Assembly: GCA_029264685.1 (NCBI GenBank)
Contig: JARHZW010000104.1
Span: forward strand, 1-54,377
Source: Candidatus Limivicinus sp.
GTDB taxonomy: Bacteria > Bacillota > Clostridia > Oscillospirales > Oscillospiraceae
Direction of reading: 5' to 3'
Length of the DNA: 54,377 nucleotides
The translations under genes were made by a program, and so were the position numbers. How positions within the stretch are numbered: the stretch's first letter is position 1; the number at the start of each line of letters is the position of its first letter. Of the stretch, positions 8,454-15,160 are shown piece by piece. The notes under the pieces were generated by a model. That model saw only the letters and a list, made by a program, of their open reading frames with translations. It was not told the origin of the DNA and did no database searches.

Positions 8454-8480
8454 TTAAAGTGAAAATCTGTTTCACTTTAA
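8454..8480. promoter_or_regulatory. Perfect 11-bp inverted repeat upstream of lacI-type regulator
   Basis: TTAAAGTGAAA (8454-8464) and TTTCACTTTAA (8470-8480) are exact reverse complements around a 5-base centre. There is no T run, so it is not a terminator. Size and symmetry fit a dimeric repressor or activator site. The cognate protein is unknown. Confidence 0.5.
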
Positions 8481-8511
8481 GACATTTCAGCCCTATTTGT
8501 CTTTGACATTA

Positions 8512-8540
8512 TGTACAAAATTTGAATAAGGATTTGTACA
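8512..8540. promoter_or_regulatory. Inverted repeat TGTACAAA-N13-TTTGTACA
   Basis: Arms 8512-8519 and 8533-8540 are exact. The repeat sits just after a consensus TTGACA at 8503-8508 that lacks a good -10. It could be a second operator or an activator site for the promoter at 8576. Confidence 0.4.
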
Positions 8541-8575
8541 CAGCTACAAAGTTTCATAAAAGTAAACGGTGTATG

Positions 8576-8604
8576 TTGACTTTACAGTACAGGATTGCTA
8601 ATAT
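8576..8604 (+). promoter_or_regulatory. Promoter of the sugar operon
   Basis: TTGACT at 8576-8581, a 17-base spacer, TATAAT-like TAATAT at 8599-8604. The predicted start point is near 8611, immediately before the operator. Confidence 0.7.
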
Positions 8605-8619
8605 TGAAATACAAACTAC

Positions 8620-8644
8620 TGGAAACGATTCCGGCAGCGTTTCC
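8620..8644 (+). promoter_or_regulatory. LacI-family operator, also resembling a CcpA cre site
   Basis: GGAAACG at 8621-8627 and CGTTTCC at 8638-8644 are exact inverted arms with a 10-base centre, directly downstream of the -10 and before the ribosome site. The left part, positions 8620-8633, matches the cre pattern TGNAANCGNTNNCA at 13 of 14 positions. It may bind the LacI-family protein encoded next, CcpA, or both. Confidence 0.6.
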
Positions 8645-8667
8645 GAAACTTGCTTGGAGTAAATAAA

Positions 8668-9681
8668 GTGACTATTAAAGACATTGCCAAAGCCTGCGGA
8701 GTAGGTGTGAGCACGGTTTCCCGTGTGCTCAACAATAAGCCTGATGTCAGCGAGGCTGTACGGATAAAAGTTCTTGATTTTGTGGAGAAATCCGGATATA
8801 TCCCAAACAACAGCGCCAGAGATCTGGTTAAACGCAGCTCGGATTCAATCGGAGTTATTGTCCGTGGCATGGGAAATCTGTTTTTTTCTTCCATTTTGAA
8901 AACCATTTCTACCGAGATAGATAAAAACGGCTATACGATGGTTGTCCATTTCATAGATTCCGGAGAGGATGAAGTGAAGGCCGGGGCTGTTCTGGAGCGG
9001 GAGAAAAAGCTGCGTGGGCTTATCTTTCTTGGCGGAAGATATGATTACAGCCCTGAGGAAGTGGCCCTTATAGGCGTACCCTATGTATGCTGCTCATACT
9101 CCAATTCTTTCGGAACCGTCAAGGAGGAGAATTATTCATCCGTTTCCGTTGATGACTACCAGACGGCATACAAAGCCGTAAAATATCTTATAGATTCAGG
9201 CCACAGAAGGATTGCAGCCCTTGTGCCTGCCTGCTGTGACCGTTCGGTGTCCCAGCTGCGCTTCAACGGCTATAAAGCGGCGCTGAAGGACAGCGGTATC
9301 AACTTTGATGAAGCGCTTGTAATGGAGACGGGCGGACATTACGGCTTGAATGAGGCATATGAGGGAACAATGGCTCTTGCAGAAAGAGGAGCAGAGTTTA
9401 CGGCGCTTTTTACAGTTTCCGATTCTACTGCAATAGCTGCCATGAAGGCGCTGGAGGAGCGGGGTATCAGGGTTCCGGAGGACTGCTCCGTTATTGCCAT
9501 AGACGGGCTGAATGTGTCGCAGTATGTAAGTCCCACTCTTACCACCATGGTTCAGCCTGCTGATGAAATGGGGAGAGAGTGCGTGAGAATTCTTGCGGAT
9601 ATTCTGGAAGGCAGGGGAAAGAACCGCCATGTCCGTGTGGAAACCGCATTGAGAGACGGAGCTTCCGTTAAATCAATTTGA
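8668..9681 (+). CDS. LacI family transcriptional regulator
   Basis: Sugar-responsive repressor of 337 residues. The N-terminal helix-turn-helix and hinge are TIKDIAKACGVGVSTVSRVLNN and the NNSARDLVKRSSDSIGVI stretch, followed by a periplasmic-binding-protein-like effector domain ending in ALRDGASVKSI. I chose the GTG at 8668: GGAG lies 8 bases upstream and family members start close to the TIKDIA motif; a TTG at 8650 is an alternative. It precedes an ABC sugar transporter and malQ with no obvious promoter between, so it is probably autoregulated with them through the operator at 8620-8644. Confidence 0.93.
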   Translation: MTIKDIAKACGVGVSTVSRVLNNKPDVSEAVRIKVLDFVEKSGYIPNNSARDLVKRSSDSIGVIVRGMGNLFFSSILKTISTEIDKNGYTMVVHFIDSGEDEVKAGAVLEREKKLRGLIFLGGRYDYSPEEVALIGVPYVCCSYSNSFGTVKEENYSSVSVDDYQTAYKAVKYLIDSGHRRIAALVPACCDRSVSQLRFNGYKAALKDSGINFDEALVMETGGHYGLNEAYEGTMALAERGAEFTALFTVSDSTAIAAMKALEERGIRVPEDCSVIAIDGLNVSQYVSPTLTTMVQPADEMGRECVRILADILEGRGKNRHVRVETALRDGASVKSI

Positions 9682-9750
9682 TTTTCTGACTGAGTGTCTG
9701 AAAATACAACCTCAAAACGAGGAAAAATTATATTAAGGAGAAAGTACAAA

Positions 9751-11085
9751 ATGAAAAAAGTATTAGCACTTATTCTTACCCTTTGTATGGTGTTCGCACT
9801 TTGTGCCTGCGGCGAGAGCAAAGCTCCCGAGCAGCCTGCCGAAGCTCCGACGGATGCTGCGGCTGATGCACCAAAGACCGAGGGCTCTGTTTACTACCTT
9901 AACTTCAAGCCGGAGGCAGACGCCGCATGGCAGGAGCTGGCTAAGACCTACACCGAGCAGACCGGTGTTCCCGTGAAGGTTGTTACCGCCGCTTCCGGAG
10001 AGTACGACACCACTCTCACAGCCGAAATGGACAAGTCCTCCGCACCCACTCTGTTCCAGTGCGGCAATCAGGGCGCCATCAACACATGGGGCGACTACTG
10101 CCTTGACCTTAAAGACACCGATGTTTACAAGGAAATGACCACAGATTCCTTTAACCTTAAAGGCGAAAACGGTGAAGTCCTCTCCATAGGCTACTGCTAT
10201 GAGGCATTCGGCATCATTGTCAACACCGAGCTGCTTGAAAAGGCAGGTCACAGCCTTGACGAGATAAAGAATTTTGACTCCCTGAAGGCAGTTGCAGACG
10301 ATATTCATGCCCGTGCAGGAGAGCTTGGCTTTGACGCCTTCTCCTCCTCCGGTCTGGACAGCTCTTCATCATGGCGCTTCTCCGGCCACCTTGCCAATAT
10401 GCCTCTCTTTTATGAGTTCCGTGACGACGGCGTAACCGAGCAGCCCGCCACCATTAAAGGCACTTATCTTGATAACTTCAAGAAGGTATGGGATCTTTAC
10501 ACCACCGATTCCGCAGTTACAGGTTCTGACCTGCTGACTGCCACCGGCGATATGTCCTCCGCCGAATTCAAAGAGGGCAAGGCTGTTTTCTATCAGAACG
10601 GCAGCTGGGAGTATGCAGGCCTTGTTGAGGCAGGCATGGACCCTGCAAAGCTGGCTATGATCCCCATCTACTGCGGAGTAGAGGGTGAGGAGCAGGCAGG
10701 CCTCTGCTGCGGCACTGAAAACTGCTGGGCAGTGAACAACGAGGCCTCCGAGGCAGATATTAAGGCAACTCTGGACTTCATGAAGTGGGTTGTCACCTCT
10801 GAAGAAGGTACCACCATGCTGGCTGAACAGTTCGGTCCCTGCCCCTTTAAGAACGCAAAAACTCCCGAGAACGTGTTCTTTGCACAGGCAAACGAGTACA
10901 CCGCAAACGGAAACTATGTTGTGACATGGGCGTTCAACTACACTCCCGCTGTTAACGACTGGCGTGCAGCCGTGGTAGACGCTCTCGGTCAGTACACCGG
11001 CGGAACAGGCGACTGGAGCGCCGTTCAGACCGCTTTTGTTGAGGGCTGGGCAACTCAGTATAATAACGAGCAGGCAGCCAAGTAA
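9751..11085 (+). CDS. Sugar ABC transporter substrate-binding lipoprotein
   Basis: Extracellular solute-binding protein, family 1 (MalE/UgpB-like), 444 residues. A lysine-rich start and hydrophobic stretch end in a lipobox (ALCAC) at about residue 21, so it is a lipoprotein anchored outside the membrane. An Ala/Pro/Glu linker follows. A W-rich C-terminal half with VTWAFNYTPAVNDWR is typical of oligosaccharide binders. The ATG at 9751 has AAGGAG 10 bases upstream; a longer frame from 9694 would bury the signal peptide. The permeases and malQ follow, suggesting an alpha-glucoside or maltodextrin ligand (inference). Confidence 0.92.
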   Translation: MKKVLALILTLCMVFALCACGESKAPEQPAEAPTDAAADAPKTEGSVYYLNFKPEADAAWQELAKTYTEQTGVPVKVVTAASGEYDTTLTAEMDKSSAPTLFQCGNQGAINTWGDYCLDLKDTDVYKEMTTDSFNLKGENGEVLSIGYCYEAFGIIVNTELLEKAGHSLDEIKNFDSLKAVADDIHARAGELGFDAFSSSGLDSSSSWRFSGHLANMPLFYEFRDDGVTEQPATIKGTYLDNFKKVWDLYTTDSAVTGSDLLTATGDMSSAEFKEGKAVFYQNGSWEYAGLVEAGMDPAKLAMIPIYCGVEGEEQAGLCCGTENCWAVNNEASEADIKATLDFMKWVVTSEEGTTMLAEQFGPCPFKNAKTPENVFFAQANEYTANGNYVVTWAFNYTPAVNDWRAAVVDALGQYTGGTGDWSAVQTAFVEGWATQYNNEQAAK

Positions 11086-11115
11086 GTCAGGGCCGCAAAA
11101 ACATAATGAACCACG

Positions 11116-11146
11116 CAGGGCGAGCGCATGCCGCTCGCCCTGTTTT
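11116..11146 (+). terminator. Stem-loop between binding-protein and permease genes
   Basis: CAGGGCGAGCG (11116-11126) and CGCTCGCCCTG (11132-11142) pair perfectly around a 5-base loop and are followed by TTTT. A smaller palindrome, CACCGGAG-C-CTCCGGTG, follows at 11170-11186. Placed after the binding-protein gene, it probably protects that mRNA end or partly terminates, so that the binding protein is made in excess of the permeases. Confidence 0.7.
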
Positions 11147-11237
11147 AAAATTCCGTGTTTGCAGCGGCACACCGGAGCCTCCGGTGCGGCGCTGTGGACA
11201 TTGAAACAAAACTACATAAAAAGGGAGAGTGGGCTAT

Positions 11238-12161
11238 ATGAAAAAAGCGAAAAAGCAAAGAGACAGTTCGGCTCTGAATTCAAAGCTTATACGCCGGCCT
11301 ATTCAGCGCTGCTTCTGGCTCTTTCTGCTTCCGACCTTTGCGGCCTTCTGCATAGGGTTTCTTTATCCTTTCTGCAAGGGACTTTTCCTGTCCTTCTGCA
11401 AGTTCAAGACCACAAGCAAGTGGCAGTGGGTAGGCTTTGACAACTATGTTAAAGCCCTGTCCGACCAGAGCTTTATTCATTCCTTCCTGTATACGGCGCT
11501 GTTTGCCGTCACTACCCTGATCGTTGTGAATGTGATTGCTTTTGCGGTGGCCTATGTGCTTACAAGAGGCATTAAAGGCTCTAATATTTTCAGAACCGTT
11601 TTCTTCATGCCTAACCTTATCGGCGGCATAGTTCTGGGATACATATGGTCAATGATATTTGACGGCATACTCTGCCGTTACGGCACATCCATTCTTCTGG
11701 AAGCAAAGTACGGCTTCTGGGGACTTGTGATTCTGCTGTGTTGGCAGCAGATAGGCTATATGATGATAATTTATATAGCGGGGCTGCAGTCTATACCGGA
11801 GGATATGCTTGAAGCGGCTAAAATAGACGGGGCAAGCTCATGGCAGACCCTGTGGAAAGTGACTATCCCCAATCTTATGCCCTCCATAACGATATGCACT
11901 TTTCTGACCCTTACAAACGGCTTCAAGCTTTATGACCAGAACCTGGCTCTGACAGGCGGAAGACCGTTTCTGCAAATGGCGGACGGCTCGGTTGTAAAGA
12001 CAACGGAAATGATGGCGCTCAATATAGTTAACTCCTTCTATGCCTCCGGCGGCGGAAACAGAGGCGTGGGGCAGGCAAAGGCAGTGCTGTTCTTTGTTCT
12101 GGTTGCATTTATAAGCATTATGCAGCTTCGCTCCACACGCAATAAGGAGGTGCAGCAGTAA
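11238..12161 (+). CDS. Sugar ABC transporter permease (MalF/UgpA-like)
   Basis: Inner permease subunit of 307 residues with six predicted membrane helices. The cytoplasmic ATPase-contact EAA loop reads EAAKIDGASSWQTLWKVTIPNLMPS at about residue 193 (split here: EAAKIDGASSWQ, then TLWKVTIP). The ATG at 11238 has AAGGGAG 10 bases upstream; the GTG at 11229 abuts that site and is unlikely. The end shares one base with the next permease start (TAATG). Pairs with the following gene to form the channel. Confidence 0.9.
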   Translation: MKKAKKQRDSSALNSKLIRRPIQRCFWLFLLPTFAAFCIGFLYPFCKGLFLSFCKFKTTSKWQWVGFDNYVKALSDQSFIHSFLYTALFAVTTLIVVNVIAFAVAYVLTRGIKGSNIFRTVFFMPNLIGGIVLGYIWSMIFDGILCRYGTSILLEAKYGFWGLVILLCWQQIGYMMIIYIAGLQSIPEDMLEAAKIDGASSWQTLWKVTIPNLMPSITICTFLTLTNGFKLYDQNLALTGGRPFLQMADGSVVKTTEMMALNIVNSFYASGGGNRGVGQAKAVLFFVLVAFISIMQLRSTRNKEVQQ

Positions 12162-13018
12162 TGGTTAAAAAGGGATTAAAACGTGAAAGACGGACAAACA
12201 CTATACTGACGGTGATTTTTGCCATTATTGCCGTTATATACCTTATGCCGATTTTTCTGGTGCTTATAAACTCATTTAAGGAAAACAGCTTTGTAAACCT
12301 TGAAACCTTCAAGCTTCCCACGGCTCAATCCTTTACCGGCTGGGCAAACTACGAAAAGGGCATGACCTTCGGCAATTACCCATTCCTTAAATCGGTTTTC
12401 TACAGCTTTTTCATTACCATTGTGTCCACGGCGCTTATTCTGCTGTGTACTTCTATGGCAGCGTGGTATATTGCCCGTGTAGGCAGCCGGTTCAGCAAAA
12501 TGGTATATTATCTCTGCGTATTTTCAATGGTTGTGCCTTTCCAGATGGTAATGTTTACTCTGGCCAAGACCTCGGACACTCTGCATCTGAACACTCCGTG
12601 GACCATTCCCGTTATTTATCTTGGCTTTGGAGCGGGACTGGCGGTGTTTATGTTTTCGGGCTTTGTGCGGAGCATACCACTTGAAATTGAGGAGGCCGCC
12701 GCCATTGACGGCTGCGGGCCTATCCGTACCTTTTTCTCGGTGGTGCTTCCAATGCTGAAGCCTACGCTGATTTCCACCGGTGTGCTTGAAATTATGTGGG
12801 TGTGGAATGACTATCTGCTTCCTTACCTTGTGCTGGACAGACAGAAGTATATGACCATTCCCATCCATATCCAGTATCTGAAAGGCAGCTACGGTCATGT
12901 TGACATGGGAGCCACAATGGCTCTTATAATGGTGAGCATCGTACCTGTCATTATCTTCTACCTTTGCTGCCAGAAGCACATCATAAAAGGTGTGGCGGCA
13001 GGAGCGGTAAAGGGATAA
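12161..13018 (+). CDS. Sugar ABC transporter permease (MalG/UgpE-like)
   Basis: Second permease subunit, 285 residues, six membrane helices, with the EAA loop EEAAAIDGCGPIRTFFSVVL at about residue 175. GGAGG precedes the ATG, and the start overlaps the previous stop by one base. No ATPase gene is found in this operon or elsewhere in the window. As in many Firmicutes, a shared MsmK/UgpC-type ATPase encoded elsewhere probably energises it (family knowledge, not seen here). Confidence 0.9.
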   Translation: MVKKGLKRERRTNTILTVIFAIIAVIYLMPIFLVLINSFKENSFVNLETFKLPTAQSFTGWANYEKGMTFGNYPFLKSVFYSFFITIVSTALILLCTSMAAWYIARVGSRFSKMVYYLCVFSMVVPFQMVMFTLAKTSDTLHLNTPWTIPVIYLGFGAGLAVFMFSGFVRSIPLEIEEAAAIDGCGPIRTFFSVVLPMLKPTLISTGVLEIMWVWNDYLLPYLVLDRQKYMTIPIHIQYLKGSYGHVDMGATMALIMVSIVPVIIFYLCCQKHIIKGVAAGAVKG

Positions 13019-13048
13019 AAAGAAACAATAAGAAATGAGTGATTTATT

Positions 13049-14527
13049 ATGAAACGCAGCAGCGGTGTGCTTATGCCCATGAGCTCTCTGCCCTCCAAGT
13101 ACGGCATAGGAAGCATGGGTAAGGAAGCCTATGAATTTGTGGATTTTTTAAAGGCCTCAGGCCAAAGCTACTGGCAGTTGCTGCCTTTGGGTCCCACAAG
13201 CTACGGAGACAGCCCGTATTATTCCTTTTCCACTTTTGCGGGAAACCCCTATTTTATAGACCTCGATATTTTGTGCGATGAGGGTCTTTTGAACGGGGAA
13301 GAGCTGAAAGGGATAGACTGGGGCGAAAATCCGGAAAGGGTTGATTACGGCAAAATTTACATGAACCGCTTCAATATCCTCAGACTTGCCTTTGACCGTG
13401 GCTGTGAGAAGCTGCGTGGAGAGATTGAGAAATTTCGGGAGGAAAACCGCAGGTGGCTGGATAATTATGCCCTGTTCATGGCACTTAAAGCCAATTTCAG
13501 TATGGAAAGCTGGACGCAGTGGCCGGAGGACATACGGCTGAGAAAGACGGAAGCCGTGAGCAGATATACCCTGCTGCTGAAAGATGAAATCGAATTTCAG
13601 GTATTCATTCAGTATATGTTTTTTAAACAGTGGAACGCTCTTAAAGAATATGCCCATGAAAGCGGCGTATATTTTATAGGTGATGTGCCTATATATGTGG
13701 CGCTTGACTCGGCAGATGTCTGGGGCGAGCCGGAGTTTTTCCAGCTTGACGAGAAGCATCTGCCAAGAGAGGTGGCAGGGGTGCCGCCTGATGCCTTCAC
13801 GGAGGACGGGCAGCTCTGGGGAAATCCTCTATATGACTGGGATGCTATGCAGGCTGACGGCTTCGGCTGGTGGATACGCCGTATAGACGGAGCAAAGAAG
13901 CTCTATGATGTTATAAGGATAGACCATTTCAGAGGCTTTGAGAGCTACTGGGCAGTGCCTGCCTCAGAAACCACCGCAAAAAACGGGAAATGGAGAAAAG
14001 GACCGGGTATGAACCTTGTGGGTGTTTTGACCTCATGGTTCAGGGATTTAAGCTTTATAGCCGAGGATCTGGGCTATGTTACACCGGAGGTAAGAGGGCT
14101 GCTGTCTGATTCGGGGCTGCCCGGAATGAAAATTCTGGAATTTGCCTTTGATGCCCACGGAGAGTCTGATTATCTGCCCCACCGCTGCGAACAAAACAGC
14201 GTGTGCTATATGGGAACTCACGACAACGACACGGTTAAGGGATGGCTTTCCCGGATGGAAGAGGATGACATGAAGTTTGCCTCACGCTATATGCACATTA
14301 CCGATGATGAGGGTTGGTGCTGGGGGCTTATCCGCACCGGAATGGCCACCGCTTCAAACCTGTTTGTAGTGCAGATGCAGGATCTTCTGGAGCTGCCCGG
14401 CTCTGCAAGGCTGAACACCCCCGGAACAAACTCCGGCAACTGGCAGTGGCGTATGGGCTGCGGTGCGGCAGACGAAAAGCTTTCCGAAAAGCTGCTTGAA
14501 TACACAAAGACATTCAGAAGAATATAA
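13049..14527 (+). CDS. malQ: 4-alpha-glucanotransferase (amylomaltase) MalQ
   Basis: GH77 disproportionating enzyme that transfers alpha-1,4-glucan segments between malto-oligosaccharides, releasing glucose, in the cytoplasm. Conserved segments include GPTSYGDSPYYSFSTFAGNP near the start, DVPIYVALDSADVW, GVPPDAFTEDGQLWGNPLYDW, the nucleophile region VIRIDHFRGFESYW, the acid/base segment FIAEDLGYVTPEV and MGTHDNDTVKGW. At 492 residues it is full length. It lies 30 bases after the permease and ends the operon, which supports a maltodextrin-type substrate for the transporter. Confidence 0.96.
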   Translation: MKRSSGVLMPMSSLPSKYGIGSMGKEAYEFVDFLKASGQSYWQLLPLGPTSYGDSPYYSFSTFAGNPYFIDLDILCDEGLLNGEELKGIDWGENPERVDYGKIYMNRFNILRLAFDRGCEKLRGEIEKFREENRRWLDNYALFMALKANFSMESWTQWPEDIRLRKTEAVSRYTLLLKDEIEFQVFIQYMFFKQWNALKEYAHESGVYFIGDVPIYVALDSADVWGEPEFFQLDEKHLPREVAGVPPDAFTEDGQLWGNPLYDWDAMQADGFGWWIRRIDGAKKLYDVIRIDHFRGFESYWAVPASETTAKNGKWRKGPGMNLVGVLTSWFRDLSFIAEDLGYVTPEVRGLLSDSGLPGMKILEFAFDAHGESDYLPHRCEQNSVCYMGTHDNDTVKGWLSRMEEDDMKFASRYMHITDDEGWCWGLIRTGMATASNLFVVQMQDLLELPGSARLNTPGTNSGNWQWRMGCGAADEKLSEKLLEYTKTFRRI

Positions 14528-14598
14528 ACGGAAAAGCCCTGCCGTAAGCTCACGGCGAGATATTTACGGATTTAATAATACGAAAATCAGAGACCATC

Positions 14599-14637
14599 GG
14601 AAAACGGCGTAACTTATGTCACGCCGTTTTTAATTTT
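14599..14637 (+). terminator. Terminator of the sugar operon
   Basis: AAAACGGCGT (14601-14610) pairs with ACGCCGTTTT (14621-14630) and is followed by TAATTTT. Confidence 0.85.
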
Positions 14638-14907
14638 CCGTGGCTCAATAACTATATGCCGAAAAACATCTGCGGCTTTTCCTGAGCTGCTGCTGAAAAA
14701 CGGAGTATTCGGGCGGCAAAACTTAAAATATGACTACGGCCTGATATTCTGAGAAAAAGTACCTGATATGCAAGCTCTGTATGTGGTTAAAATGTGGTGA
14801 AAAATGTGCCTGAAAAACGGGTAAGTAGCGGAAAATACAAGGGATAAGCAGTTATTTGACATGAATTTGTCTATTCTTCCGAATTGCACTCAAGTAAAAA
14901 GAAAAGA
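14638..14907. other. Intergenic region before the pilus operon
   Basis: No gene is supported in these 270 bases. It is AT-rich, and I see a TTGACA at 14856-14861 without a convincing -10, and no known riboswitch signature. Confidence 0.5.
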
Positions 14908-14935
14908 TTGAAAAAATCAAAAAAATATATATAAT
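14908..14935 (+). promoter_or_regulatory. Promoter of the pilus operon
   Basis: TTGAAA at 14908-14913, a 16-base AT spacer, TATAAT at 14930-14935. This leaves an untranslated leader of about 220 bases before the first pilus gene. Confidence 0.7.
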
Positions 14936-14982
14936 ATAATAATAATTACTAAGTTTTTACTGTGGGGAAGCAGGGCTTTCAC

Positions 14983-15024
14983 ATGGAAATTTGCTCTGTG
15001 GAGGCGTGAAACACTCCGCAGAGC
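14983..15024 (+). promoter_or_regulatory. Leader hairpin with mini-ORF upstream of pilus operon
   Basis: GCTCTGTGGAG (14993-15003) pairs with CTCCGCAGAGC (15014-15024) around a 10-base loop, 10 Watson-Crick pairs and one GU. A mini-ORF, MEICSVEA, from ATG 14983 to a stop at 15007-15009 runs into this hairpin. Its ribosome site is weak and no T run follows, so attenuation is not demonstrated. Confidence 0.35.
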
Positions 15025-15160
15025 AGTGTTATATTCGGAAAAAACGGCAGGTACAGCCCATAAAATCGACAGGTGCAGGAAAAGCTATGCCGTAATCCGT
15101 TAGACCACAGGAAACATAAGATAAAAGTGTATTTTAATGTACAAAGGAGAGGCAGGACTT

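Noticed and set aside
14936-15160. Cobalamin or cyclic-di-GMP riboswitch before the pilus operon
   Set aside because: Fragments such as AGGTGCAGGAAAAGCT recall riboswitch boxes, but the conserved cores (GCCACTG for cobalamin, the GEMM core for c-di-GMP) are missing.
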